This document shows positions 1 to 10,880 of a DNA stretch of 64,000 bases, one piece after another. A program made the translations under genes and the position numbers. Below the pieces are notes generated by a model. That model ran no database searches, was not told the origin of the DNA, and saw only the letters and a list, made by a program, of their open reading frames with translations. Source of the DNA: Sciurus carolinensis (Eukaryota; Chordata; Mammalia; Rodentia; Sciuridae). Position 1 is the first letter of the stretch. Every line of letters starts with the position of its first letter. Location: the NCBI RefSeq assembly GCF_902686445.1, contig NC_062221.1:34178575-34242574 (forward strand), read 5' to 3'.

Positions 1-869
1 AGATTTTGATATGTTGTATCATCATTCTCATTGACCTCTAAGAATTTTTTAATCTCCTTCCTGATGTTTTTTGTTTTCCATGTTTCATTCAATAGCATAT
101 TATTTAGTCTCCAGGTGTTGGAGTGATTTCTCTTTTTTATTTTGTCATTGATTTCTACTCTCAGTCCATTAAGATCCGATAGAACACAAGGCAGTATCTC
201 TATTTTTTTGCATTTCCTAAGGGCTGATTTGTGGCATAACATATGGTCTATTTTTGAGAAGGTTCCATGTGCTGCTGAGAAGAAAGTGAATCCGCTCATT
301 GATGGATGGAATATTCTATATATGTCTATTAAGTCTAGGTTATTGATTGTATTATTGAGTTCTATGGTTTCTTTGATTGGATTTTGTTTGGAAGATCTAT
401 CTAGTGGTGACAGTGTTGCGTTAAAGTCACCCAGAATTATTGTGTTGTGGTCTATGTGATTCCTGAAATTGAGAAGGATTTGTTTAATGTAAGGGGATGC
501 ACCATTGTTTGGGGCATAAATATTTACTATCATTATGTCTTCCTTTTTTATGGTTCCCTTAAGCAGTATGAAATGTCCTTCTTTATCCCTTCTGACTAAC
601 TTTGGCTTGAAGTCCACTTTATCTGATATAAGGATGGAAACCCCCGCTTTTTTACTGAGTCCATGTGCATGGTAGGCTTTTTCGCATCCTTTCACCATTA
701 GTCTGTGGATGTCTTTTTCTATGAGATGAGTCTCTTGCAGGCAGCATATTGTTGGGTCTTTCTTTTTAATCCATTCTGCCAGTCTATATCTTTTGATTGA
801 TGAGTTTAGCCCATTAATGTTCAGGGTTATTATTGAGATATGATTTGTATTCCCAGTCATTTGGCTTAT
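1..869 (-). pseudogene. L1-A ORF2, endonuclease domain (partial, runs off left edge)
   Basis: N-terminal part of L1 ORF2p: an APE-type endonuclease that nicks target DNA to start target-primed reverse transcription. I read an uninterrupted frame of 289 codons from 869 to the window edge. Recognisable motifs in order are LNINGLN, QETH, IYAPN, GDFN and the KIDH block. Two defects stand out. The position matching the L1-B start codon (867-869) is ATA, leaving the next in-frame ATG at 858-860. The conserved SDH motif reads SDL, so the catalytic histidine is lost. This copy is therefore probably endonuclease-dead although its frame is open. The homologous part of L1-B is frameshifted. The rest of ORF2 lies outside the window or in 3368-3721. 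Confidence 0.85.
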
Positions 870-915
870 TTTTGGTTTTTATGTTGGCTTGATTTCTCCT
901 TTGAGTGGTTTTTCT

Positions 916-1946
916 CTAAGGTAGTTCCTCCCTTTGCTGACCTACATTGTTGTTTTTCATTTCCTCCTCATGGAATATTTTGTTGAGAACATTCTGTAGT
1001 GTAGGCTTTCTATTTGTAAATTCTTTTAACTTTTGTTTATCATGGAAGGATTTTATTTCATCTTCAAATCTGAAGGTTAGTTTTGCTGGGTATAGCATTC
1101 TTGGTTGGCAGCCATGTTCTTTCACAGCTTGAAATATGTTGGTCCAGGCCATTCTAGCTTTTAGAGTCTGGGTTGAGAAGTTGACTGCTATTCGTATTTG
1201 TCTGCCCCTATATGTAATCTGATGCTTTTCTCTCGCAGCCTTCAAAATCCTATCTTTATTTTGAATGTTAGGTATTTTCATTACAATGTTCCTTGGTGTA
1301 GATCTGTTGTGATTCTGTGCATTTGGTGTTCTGTAAGTCTCTTGTATTTGATTTTCCATTTCATTCTTCAGGTTTGGAAAATTTTCTGATATTATTTCAT
1401 TGAATAGGTTGTTCATTCCTTTGGTTTGTATCTCTGTGCTTTCCTCAATCCCAATAATTCTTAAATTTGGTCTTTTCATGATGTCCCATAGTTCTTGGGG
1501 GTCTGTTCATGATTTCTTACCATCTTCTCTGTTTGGGCAACTTTATTTTCAAGATTAAATATTTTGTCTTCATTGTCTGAGGTTCTGTCTTCCAAGTGGT
1601 CTAGTCTTTTGGTGATGCTTTCCATTGAGTTTTTTATTTGGTTTATTGTTTCCTTCATTTCAAGGATTTCCATTTGTTTTTTTTTTTTTTTTTTTTTGAG
1701 AATCTTTATCTCTTCGTTGAAATGATCTTTTGCTTTCTGCAGGTGCTCTTTCAGCTTATTGGTATTATCATTCATTGCCTGCATTTGCTCTCTTATCTCA
1801 TCCTTTGCTTCGCGAATCATCTTAATCATGTATATTCTGAAGTCCTTTTCTGACATTTCTTCTAACATACTGTCATTGGATTCTATTAATATAGAATCTA
1901 GATTTGTTTGGATCATTTTCTTCCCTTTTTTTTTCATGTTGTTCAT
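916..1946 (-). pseudogene. L1-A ORF1 (RNA-binding chaperone), frameshifted
   Basis: Two overlapping frames give the N-terminal 156 residues (1946-1476) and the C-terminal 187 residues (1479-916). Together they are about 340 residues, close to the 338 of human ORF1p. The N-terminal part is a lysine/glutamate-rich coiled coil containing a polylysine stretch from a 21-T run at 1677-1697. The C-terminal part begins with RPNLRIIGIEE, typical of the RRM, and continues into the C-terminal domain (FSTQTLKAR, YPAKLTF, FHDKQKLKEF). A one-base deletion relative to L1-B around 1490-1500 breaks the frame at the coiled-coil/RRM boundary. The second arginine of the LKARR pair is methionine here. The protein normally trimerises and coats L1 RNA in cytoplasmic particles. 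Confidence 0.88.
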
Positions 1947-1959
1947 GTATCTTCTCCTC

Positions 1960-3367
1960 TAGCAGTGCAGATCTGCGGTATTGCAGATTTCCCCCTATAG
2001 ATTTATAGTGGCCCTATAGGTTTCTGAAACCCTTTCTTTAAGGGGAGGTCAATATTAGCAGTGCCCAATTCAGACACTATGCAATCTTAGACCAAACAGC
2101 CCCTATGGGGACAATAACAAAATTGTCATAGTAAACAAAATGAGTTAAAATATTATGTTTGGTAAAACAAACAGGTTTGCAATGAGGTCTGCAGTTTCTA
2201 ATGGAGGACAAAGAGGATGCAGAGGGATGTAGAATGTGGCTGTTAATGGGATAAGAAAAGAATATACAGAAGTTCTAGAAAATAGAACGGGTGAGAGTGT
2301 AATCTAAAGAAATCGGATGTTAGCATGCAAAAAAGGGAGAAAGAGATTCTGAGGGAACAGGTAAACAAAAGGAATAGAGAGCAAGAAAAGTAAAGAAATA
2401 AAAACTTAATTTTTTTAAAAAGGAGAGAAAAGAAAATCTACTGTATAACAGTCATATACTAATGAAACCTCCCAGTGTTCAGTAACCTGATGCATGAGAT
2501 GTACCTGACAATGAGCTTCAAGTCAACAGCAGGCATCTCAGGACGGAATTTGCCCCACCCAAAGATCAGAGCTCCTGCTTCCAGGATTATCCAAGATGGT
2601 CGCTCTAACTTCGAAATGTGTTGGCAAATGGGGAGCTGCAGCTCAGGGGTGGATGTGGTGAGCTTGAGGTCCTGGAGACAGAATGCAGTTGGTCCGGCAG
2701 GGATCCTGGAGGTCCGGTGTGTTTGGTGTGGTTGTGGGATCCTGGAGGCCGGGTGCAATCAGTCGGTCTGGGGTCTCGGAGATAGGGTGCAGTCAGTTGG
2801 TCTGGGGTTCCTGGCCGCAGGGATCAGTCAGTTGATGTGAGGGCCCCAGAGGCAGGGAATGATCGGCCGGGCTGAGGGATCCTGGAGATGGGGCTCAGTC
2901 AGTCCTGCCAGGGGTCCTATGGGGCCTGGCTGTTGTCTCTAAAATGGCGGCAGCCACGTGTAATCAAACCTGCAGGTACTGTAACAGTGAACTTCCAGGC
3001 AATAGCAGGCAGCTGGTGCTCCACTGGCCGTTGGCGATCAGTTTGCTGACTGTTGTCGGATGATCGGGAGGTGAACCTCGTGCATTGGGTGATGGATAGG
3101 TGTAAGGCAGGCGATGGACAGGCAAGAGGCAGGCAAATGGTGGGTGATAGGCGACTGATAGGTACCTGACAGTGAGCAATCTGCACTCAAAAAAGGCGTC
3201 AATATGCTGGCAGACTGCAGTTCAACACAGCAGACAAGTGGGTTAACAGCAGGGGATCGATAAGCAGCAAAAACTGCCTCACCAAGAAACAGATATCCAC
3301 TATTTGAAACCGGAGTTATGGAGCGACAAGGAACGCATCCTCCCCCTAGTCTGCCATCTTGGATTCT
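1960..3367 (-). promoter_or_regulatory. L1-A 5'UTR / internal promoter
   Basis: About 1.4 kb lies between the ORF1 start and the L1 5' terminus. The promoter-distal half (2000-2460) is AT-rich. The rest is GC-rich and contains a run of ~35-bp monomers at 2671-2915 (separate entry). The terminal GCCATCTTG (3353-3361, CAAGATGGC on the L1 strand) resembles the YY1 site at the start of human L1. A second match to the same core, AAAATGGCGGC, lies at about 2940 on the plus strand. Open frames here (for example 2459-2840 and 2917-3186) look like chance frames in GC-rich repeats. Promoter activity is inferred from position and the family, not from data. Confidence 0.75.
2671..2915 (-). repeat. ~35-bp monomer array in L1-A 5'UTR
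   Basis: The core CCTGGAG or close variants recurs at about 2671, 2705, 2741, 2775, 2810, 2844 and 2881, a spacing of 34-37 bp. Each unit also carries a variant of GTGCAGTCAGTTGGTC. This gives about seven degenerate units. Tandem monomers are typical of the 5'UTRs of some rodent L1 families and usually carry promoter activity. The motif and period differ from the L1-B array at 17.6-18.2 kb. Confidence 0.7.
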
Positions 3368-3721
3368 TGTTCAACATCTTTAGTAGTAAGAGAAATGCAA
3401 ATCAAAACTACCCTCAGTATCCATCTCACCCCAATTAGAATGGCGATTATCAAGAATACAAACAACAATAGGTGTTGGAGAGGATGTGGGGAAAAAGATA
3501 CACTCATACATTGCTGGTGGGGCTTCAAATTAGTGCAGCTACTCTGGAAAGCAGTGTGGAGATTCCTTAGAAAACTTGGAATGGAACCACCATTTGACCC
3601 AGCTATCCCACTCCTTGACCTCTACCCAAAGGACTTAAAATCATCATACTACAGAGTTACAGCCACATCAATGTTCATAGCTGCTCAATTCACAATAGCC
3701 CAGAATGTGGAACCAACCTAG
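3368..3721 (+). pseudogene. L1-A ORF2 C-terminal fragment with Cys-rich motif
   Basis: Frame encoding the last ~120 residues of ORF2p. It includes [18 protein letters not shown], the CX3CX7HX4C-type motif, in which the final Cys is replaced by Phe. It then reads [24 protein letters not shown] and stops at 3719-3721 (AQNVEPT, where L1-B has an ARLWNQT-type reading). The remaining C-terminus, up to the LENIMLSEISQSQKTKG equivalent, follows in another frame to about 3909. It is detached from the RT and endonuclease domains, so it is non-functional. Confidence 0.85.
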
Positions 3722-3760
3722 ATGTCCCTCAATTGATGAATGGATAAAGAAACTGTGATA

Positions 3761-3761
<1 letters not shown>

Positions 3762-3790
<29 letters not shown>
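3762..3790. repeat. (AT)n microsatellite inside L1-A
   Basis: About 28 bases of alternating A/T. It sits where L1-B has a short GTATATATATACAATGG sequence (around 23550), so it is an expansion of an AT tract native to the L1 ORF2 C-terminus. Confidence 0.9.
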
Positions 3791-3791
<1 letters not shown>

Positions 3792-4651
3792 CATGGAATA
3801 TTACTCAGTCATAAGGAATAATAAAATTATGGCATTTGCAGGCAAATGGATGCAGTTGGAGAATATCATGCTAAGTGAGATAAGCCAATCTCAAAAAACC
3901 AAAGGATGAATGATCTTACTGATAAGCAGATGATGACACATATAGGGGGTGGGAAGGGGGAAAGAATGGAGAAAGGAGGGACTCTATAGAGGGATAAGAG
4001 GGTTGGGAGGGGTGGAGGGGGAAAAGTAACAGAATGAATCAAAAACTATTACCCTAGGTAAATGTATGATTACACAAATGGTATGCCTCTACTTCATGTA
4101 CAGAGAAACAAGATGTATTCCATTTGTTTACAATAAAAATGAATTTAAAAAAATAAAGCTTACTTATGGCAAATGTAGCCATTAAGAATGTGAAAAGTAA
4201 GTCTACAGAATAGGAGAAAAATCTTTGTTATTTACTCTGCTGACAGGGTATTAATGGAGGAATACATAACATAAAAATTCACTATCAAAAATAAACCATC
4301 ATTTAATGGGAAAATAAACTAAACAGACACTTTTAAAATAAGAAATACAAATGGTCTATGAATATATTTTAAAATATTCAATGTTTTAGCCATCTTGGCA
4401 AAGCAAATAAAAATTACTTTGAGATTTCATCTCAACCAATTAGAATGACAATCACCAAGAATACAAATAATTATATATCCTAGCCAGGATGTAGGTAAAA
4501 AGAATGCTTGTGTACCAGTGGTGGGATTGTAGATTAGTACAACCACTACGGAAATCAGTATGAAATTCTTCAAAAGACTAGGATTGAAATCACCATTTGA
4601 TCCAGTTACATCACTACTCTGTATTTATCCAAAAGTATTAGATACTATAGG

Positions 4652-5145
4652 TGTTATGATTTAGATATTCAGTGTCCCCAAAAGGTCATTGTGAAACAAG
4701 GCAAAATACAGAGGTTGAATGTTTGGTTTGTAAGGGTCTTAGCATCATGAGTGCATTAATCCCCTGATAGGGATTAGTTGGGTGATAATTGTAGGCAGGT
4801 AGGGTGTGGCTGGAGTGGGTGTGTCACTGTAGCTAATCTTTGGGGCTTATATTTTGTCTGTGGTGATGGAAGCTCTCCTTCCCCAACTCTCCCAACTCCT
4901 CCCCCTCCCCCTCTCCCTCTCCTTCTCCATCTCCCACTCCCTCTGTTTCATGATACAATGTCCTGAGCTACTTTCTTCCACCACACTCTTTTGTCATGAT
5001 GATTTTGCTTTATTTCAGACCCAGAACAATGGAGCTGAGCATCTATAGATTGAGACCTTGGAAATGGTGAGTCTCCAAATAAACTTTTCTGCCGAAAATT
5101 GTTCATCAGGTCTTTTGATCACAGTGACAAAAAGCCGATAAAACA
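4652..5145 (+). repeat. MaLR-type solo LTR (in L1-C)
   Basis: Begins TGTTATGATTTAGATATTC and ends near ATAAAACA. The internal order matches MaLR LTRs: GTGTCCCCAAAAGGTC, TTAATCCCCTGATAGGGATTA, a TAGGTAGGGTGTGGCTGGAG-like block, a pyrimidine-rich stretch (4880-4945), GACCTTGGAAA, AATAAA near 5079 and an AACAGACTAA-like end. It resembles the copies at 48.1 and 49.7 kb. I could not see a convincing 5-bp duplication. It is non-coding; the short frames inside are incidental. Confidence 0.75.
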
Positions 5146-5235
5146 TAAATGCATACTCATGTTTATAGCAGCATATCTCACAATTAAATTATGGAGCCAG
5201 CCTAGGTGTCTGCCAATAGATGAATGGATAAAGAA

Positions 5236-5395
5236 AATGTGATGCATGTAAAATACATATAAACAAAATATAAATATATATTTGTATATAAATATTACAT
5301 ATATACACATTTATGGATACATATATGCACACCATTATATATATCATATGTATATAAACACACATTATATATACACATATACACATACATAAAAC
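5236..5395. repeat. AT-rich / (TACACATA)-like low-complexity tract in L1-C
   Basis: Alternating purine-pyrimidine tract of ATATAC, CACATT and TATATA units. It corresponds to the expanded tract that follows the TGGATAAAG block in L1 ORF2 ends. The small minus-strand frames here, rich in Ile, Tyr and Cys, are artefacts of the repeat. Confidence 0.8.
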
Positions 5396-5745
5396 AACTG
5401 AGTTTCATTTAACCATACAGAAAAATGAAATTGTGTTATTTGGAGAAAAATAGATTGAAATGAGAGCATTATGTTAAATCAAATAAGCCAGACTCAGAAA
5501 ATTGATGGTCGTATATTTTCTCTCATATGTGGAAGCTATGGAGAAAATAAAAAAGGAAAAATTAAACAAAAAACTAGGAAGATCTTATGAAAAGAGAAGG
5601 GAGACAAGTAGAAAGAATAATAGGACCATGAGGAGGAAGAAGAGGAGGTTAAGAAGTACAGGAGAACAAAACTGACCAGATTTTGTCATGTGTGTGCATA
5701 ATATGTAATAATGAATCCCACTGTGGAAATTAAAGGGAAATAAAG

Positions 5746-7935
5746 TTTCTGAGTGCCTACTCTATGGCAGGCACCATAATACATTGATTTTATACGTTGT
5801 CAAGGGAGATGGCATCAAATAATAAATGCAAAGGACAATATCAATTAATTTATGGAATTTAGTTTTGTTACATTTTCATAAGGAAGTATACATAGAAAAT
5901 AGTTGTATTTCAGCAGTTAAATATCCAGAGACCCCAAGCTTATTATTTCTGTTTTTTCCAAACCTCACTTTAATAGTTATTTAAGAGGGAAAACTGTAAG
6001 TCTTTTTGCTTGAATATCAATTCAATAGCTTATAAAATGAGTCAAAATAACATGTGTTTGTAATGATAATACAGGTATTTCACTTATACCATAGTTATCA
6101 TTAATAAGCATTTTATAATGAGTTTTTGTTGTCCTAAAAAAATCATTTATAAGTGATTTTGTTTTTCTGCCTAAAAGCTACCTCTGAGATGTTTTTATAG
6201 AGAAAGGAGGGGAAAAAGTATACTTCAAACACTTAGCCACTTTAACAGCTTAATGAACATGACAATTCTTAAGATACTATAATTTTTTAAGAAGCCATAT
6301 GACTATATGCAATGGCTGTGTTTTCACATATTAATAAAATATTCTTTAAATAGCTTTAGTTTTGAAGTGATTTTTAAAATGTTTTCTTATTTTGATTTTA
6401 TATTTTATATGACAGTACTTGACCTGGAGCAAAGTTAAAGTATTTTACAATATAAAAACCATCTGGAAAGAGCAATAGCTTGTGAAAAGATTATAAATCA
6501 ATGTAAATTAGTAGATGCTTTTGAAGTGATAAACTCTTCTTGTGGGATAACATTCAACATAATTTAGTCTGATTTTTTTGTTGAAATTTTTGGGTTGAAT
6601 ATATATTCCCTTTTGACAATGGAAAAACATAAAAAGAAATATGATTGTTTTATCATTGGTCAAATGAAAGTTTATAATCTTCATTTGAATTGAAGTACGA
6701 CCAAGTATCCTTTCTTTAATATTTAATGAAGATTTTGACAAAATTATTTTTTCTAGCTACCATTTTCTATGCAGTTCACTGAAAATTAAAAATACATTAT
6801 TGTCATTAAAGTTGTTAAAGAAATTCAACCTGAACTTTTACTTATCTTTTTGTAATACTGATATATTTGGAAGGTTGAACAGGTATAAAAATTATAGCTT
6901 TGTATATTATTTGAACATATATACAATGTTACTGAAATTCTGATGAATTGATTTATAAGTATTTTCAATTATAAAGGAAAAATACTTTTTTTCTTATTTC
7001 AGTATTAGATTGTTCTTCCTCAATTTAATTTTTCAACTTCATGACACAAATAACATCTCTAATTTTACTCTTATCATCACTCGGGGGAACGAATCACAGC
7101 TCTATGGATCTCTAAATCATTGCAATGATGGACAAAGCCAGAAAGGACTTTGAATAACTAGTAACCCATTTTATCAAAAATACGTCTATAGGAACAGAAA
7201 TTACATGCTCAAATACCAAGTGAAAATTATTCCAGTTTCTCACATTGTTTCTTTCTCTCTATCCATCATTTTCTCTTTCTCTTCATTCTCTTCCAAACAC
7301 TTCAGACTAAATATTCAGTTGTTATGTAAATTTTAAGAACTTTTCCCATATACCATGGAACTTATTTTTCTTTTATTCTATTCTATTGTTTATTCCATAG
7401 TGAATTTTGAACCAGTTACAAAAATATAAAAATTATAATGTTCTATAAAAAATTCTGAACTGGAAAGCTGTCAGTGTTTTTATGCCTTTTTATTAGAGAA
7501 TGAATAAAGAAATTGTAAATTAAAATGAATAATTATATGTTAATAATATAAATTGTAATATGGTTTAGAAGAGCCTCAACTGAAACAAAACAATATTCCT
7601 TATTCCCACCCTGAGCTAAATCTTGAATGCTTTTTCCCCACTGTGAATCTTTATGAATAGGATTTTCTGTGGTAGATGACTACTTTGCACTTACAATTTT
7701 ATTCAAATAAGAGTCATTTTTGACATTTTCTTAGTATCACCCTTCACTATCTCATATTGATTCAACCTTTATATGCATTAATTATAGTTTGCCTCAGTTG
7801 AGTAGGTATTTGATTTGATAAACCAAGGTGTCCAAATTCATATCCCTTTGGTCGACATTGGTATAAAGTAGCCTAAAGACATTTGATTCATGGAAAATTT
7901 GGGAATAAAGTCATTTAGACTGTGTTGTCTTTAAA
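5746..7935. other. AT-rich intergenic DNA, nothing identified
   Basis: No reading frame over ~80 codons and no transposon that I can recognise. The best frame (6508-6741, minus) starts and ends arbitrarily and shows no domain. Sequence older than my pattern recognition may be hidden here. Confidence 0.6.
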
Positions 7936-7942
7936 TGTGTCT

Positions 7943-7975
<33 letters not shown>
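7936..7975. repeat. (GT)n microsatellite
   Basis: About 18 nearly uninterrupted GT units preceded by two TGTGTC-type imperfect units. Likely polymorphic. Confidence 0.95.
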
Positions 7976-7978
<3 letters not shown>

Positions 7979-10859
7979 CTTCTTTGTTATAAGGAAAACA
8001 GAGCCTACAGATATGAAATAACACATCTCTGTGATATGAATTTTAGCAGAGTATTCTCATGGTAAGGCAATTACATATAGTAATAAAAAGTGGCAGACAG
8101 TGTTTTAAACATGGATTGATGGATGCTAACTAAGAATAGTCTCCTATAGTTATTCCTATAAATTTGATCATGTAACAAATACTCCCTTTAATTTTATAAG
8201 CATCTATTTATGACAGGTGTATTTTTTATTGTTACTAGTTCTTGAACTTCACACAATAATCTTTACCAAAAGTGTAAATCTGTAAATGTTGATAGTAATT
8301 CTTATTATAAACAGTTGAGAGGAGACAGAAAATGAAAGTAGTCATTAGCTATGTTGTCTTGGCCATATTTCTATATTTTTAGTGACATAACAATATTTGT
8401 TCACATGAATCATGAAAAATTACACTCCTTGCATGTTGCAGTTACACTTTTTATGTGAGTTACTGAGTTGTTAGAACTTACAAGGAATTAAATGTCACAT
8501 GAAATCAACAAAAGTGTTTAATGGCATGAAACAAAGCTAACCAAGGATAAGAGGATTCTTCATGTTAGTGAACCACTTTCAATGAATGAATTTAGGGTAA
8601 AATTTAAATTTATACTTTCATAAGAAAATTATTAGTTTAGTAAGATAAAGAATATCTTTTTCTTTATTAACACTTGTATTTTGAATTTGATATATATCTG
8701 CTTGACTTTTTAGAGCAATTCAATTTATTTAAAAATATTCTTTCTTTAATTTCAAGGAACCAAATTAAATTATGTAATTTGAATTAAATTTATTTGTTAT
8801 CTTAATCATTTTATGCTTTTTAAAAATTTTAATCATTTATTTGTACTTCAATTAAAAAATAAAAACATGTCATGTATAGTGTAACAAGGAATTGCTTTAT
8901 CAAATGTTAGAAATGAAAGTAGTTCACAATCCATATAAAATTATTTAAACACAATGAATTTCTTTGCATTACATCTTCAGAAACACAATGTTTGTTCAAG
9001 GAAGCATTCATGGTATTCAGCTTGGTTATCTAACTTTGAAGATGGACCCATCAGATGGACTAAAGATATGAACTGTTAGAAACTACCAATTCAAAAAAAT
9101 ATATTATCCATATATTTGGAGAGCCTTAGTTCATCACTGACTGTCAACTTAAATCTGGTCTCAATTACTTGCCATGTGCAAACATCAGCTTATCCATGGC
9201 AATTAAGTTCATCAGAATGAACAGGTGAGAACCAGAGAGGAAATAATCATATTGAAGTTCACAGTGTTTATAATCTAGTTTCAGAAGCAACATCTCATTA
9301 CCTTTTGTTTATTCTGAGTTTTAGAAGAAAATGAGTTGGATCCAGCACAGGAGGAGGAAGGGATTACCCAAAGGAATGGATACCATTATACCAAGACCAA
9401 ATTTATTTTAGTAGTTTTTTGAAAAGTCTACTTTTTTGACAAATTTTAAATGCCCAAATTAATTGGAAATAAGTAAAACCAGTAACAAAATTAGAAATAT
9501 TTCGTATAAATTTATCTAATCTAGGTTAAAATAACCAGAATAAAATATCATTGTCATAACCAAAGAATGTTGAGAATTGTGGCAACAACAGAAAGCAGAA
9601 ACAAAGACTTTTAGAAATTAAACCAAAGAATAGTAATAATTTAAAACTTATAAACACATAGTTTTAAATATAGGACAGATTTGGCTAGGACACTAAATAC
9701 AGTTAAACAAAATTATTTGCAATATCAAAGAAAATTTAAAGGGAAATTAATTTATAAGTCTACTGTAGGGAATGTAAGAGACCATTGGTATCAAAGTACA
9801 ATCAACTCAGAAAAATATGTAAATTCATCAAGGTCACTTATTATAAATCCATTTTGAGACTAAAGCTGTTGTGAACATAATGGGTCAAATATATATTTAG
9901 CATGTAAAATAATGTTTTTTTTATTTATTAATGGTAAGACATTAACTTACCATTATGATTTGTTACTTATACTTATATGTTAAAGCATCTTGAAAGTAGA
10001 TGCTTTCAAGATACCTTTATTGTCATGTGTAAGTTGGAGATATTTCAAGTAATTAGTAAGATAAGACTTAAGTGTTTATTGAGTATCTGATATAAAATTA
10101 CAACTCATTCTTTCAGGGGTTAAAAAAATAAAAATTAAATCAAATCTTTATTATACTAAATAGCAAGAGAAATGCTTAGAAATAAAAAAAAAGAAATAAA
10201 AGAAATTTGTAAAAAAGACACTTTTATTGTGTGACCTTTGACAGAACAGTTTAAAGAAAGGCAATGAACAATTATCAGAAAAATATGATCTTCTAAGTAG
10301 ATAAAGAATTTCCTCCATGTGATCAAATATATGATGTAGTTGTACCTATAGATTGCAACAGGTTCTTTCTGGGATGGACAACCCTAGGTTGTCTCCCATG
10401 ATTACCACCTCCGCATGTTAACAGCCTATCTTATCTCCTCCTCTGAGTGTGGCTTTGTGACCTGGCTAATTTTCTGACATTATGTTGGGCGTCTGTTAAA
10501 TGTCTTTGTTTTCCAAAAGCAAAAATGGCACATTAACGCTAAAGAATGTTATCAAAATGAGAATGCACAATAAAATAATTGAAACCATAGTGGTCTTTGT
10601 TCTACATTTTTTTTTCTAAATTAAGTTCTTTCTTCTCATATACTTAATCACTTTCAGTTTCTATTCATTTATGCAGACAGAAATAATGGTTTGGGTTCTT
10701 TATATTACTTATTTAAAAAGCTAATATGTATAATAAAAGTTACAGCTATAAAATTTTTATATTACCTTTACTTTTTAGTGCATTGACATTTCCTAAATTT
10801 ACAATAAATAACCTAAATGTTTTACCTATGTCATCATCCACCCAAGTGAGCACTTTACT
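7976..10859. other. AT-rich intergenic DNA with two hairpins
   Basis: No coding or repeat family recognised. Two perfect inverted repeats lie at 9929-9955 and 9987-10012 (separate entry). The end of the stretch (10380-10490) is more complex, with a TCTCCTCCTCTGAGTGTGGC-type segment that hints at an old interspersed repeat I cannot name. Confidence 0.55.
9929..10012. repeat. Pair of perfect short inverted repeats
   Basis: TAATGGTAAG (9929-9938) pairs with CTTACCATTA (9946-9955): 10 bp, 7-base loop. ATCTTGAAAG (9987-9996) pairs with CTTTCAAGAT (10003-10012): 10 bp, 6-base loop. They are 31 bases apart. No larger terminal repeats were seen, so no transposon is claimed. Confidence 0.85.
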
Positions 10860-10880
10860 AAAAAAAAAAAAAAAAAAAAA
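10860..10880. repeat. A21 homopolymer
   Basis: Run of about 21 A in TTACT(A)nTCATG. It could be the tail of a plus-strand retrocopy, but the sequence to the left shows no SINE or gene that I recognise. Confidence 0.9.

Larger units (their letters stand above)
1..3367 (-). mobile_element. L1-A, inverted 5' portion of a young LINE-1
   Basis: Read on the minus strand this is an L1 from its 5' end (near 3367) through a 5'UTR and ORF1 into the first third of ORF2, which runs off the window edge. The 5' terminus is recognisable because the GCCATCTTG at 3353-3361 followed by the CTAGTCTGCC context is the reverse complement of the start of L1-B at 17369. The inverted segment abuts, without spacer, an L1 3' end in the plus orientation (3368-4157). 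Window position 1 aligns to position 20755 of L1-B, so about 2.4 kb of ORF2 should lie to the left if this is one twin-primed insertion. Confidence 0.9.
3368..4157 (+). mobile_element. L1-A, 3' portion (ORF2 C-terminus and 3'UTR)
   Basis: The sequence from TGTTCAACATC onward matches L1-B from 23162 to its 3' end. It holds the ORF2 C-terminus, a purine/G-rich 3'UTR (3944-4025), and an AATAAA at 4132-4137 followed by a short degenerate A-rich tail. The sequence to its left is the inverted 5' end of the same L1 type, so both parts are best explained as one twin-primed insertion. The left target-site duplication is outside the window. Confidence 0.88.
4158..5745 (+). mobile_element. Old L1 fragment (L1-C), plus strand, split by an LTR
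   Basis: Degenerate homology to the C-terminal third of L1 ORF2 and its 3'UTR. Recognisable traces run in order: an ATCTCAACCAATTAGAATG block (4430), a TGGTGGGATTGTAGA block (4520), CACCATTTGATCCAG (4592), then after the LTR at 4652-5145 the TTTATAGCAGCATATCTCAC block (5161) and a TAGATGAATGGATAAAG block (5217). The order is collinear, so the LTR inserted into an existing L1. L1-A seems to have landed at its left edge. Stops and indels occur throughout. Confidence 0.8.

Noticed and set aside
142..459. Plus-strand 105-codon frame
   Set aside because: It is the complement of the L1-A ORF2 endonuclease region read on the wrong strand.
2459..3186. Frames of 71-121 codons on both strands
   Set aside because: They sit in the L1-A 5'UTR repeats and have no coherent product.
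9929..10012. Hairpins as a transcription terminator or miRNA precursor
   Set aside because: The stems are only 10 bp, with no T run, and are too short for a miRNA hairpin.
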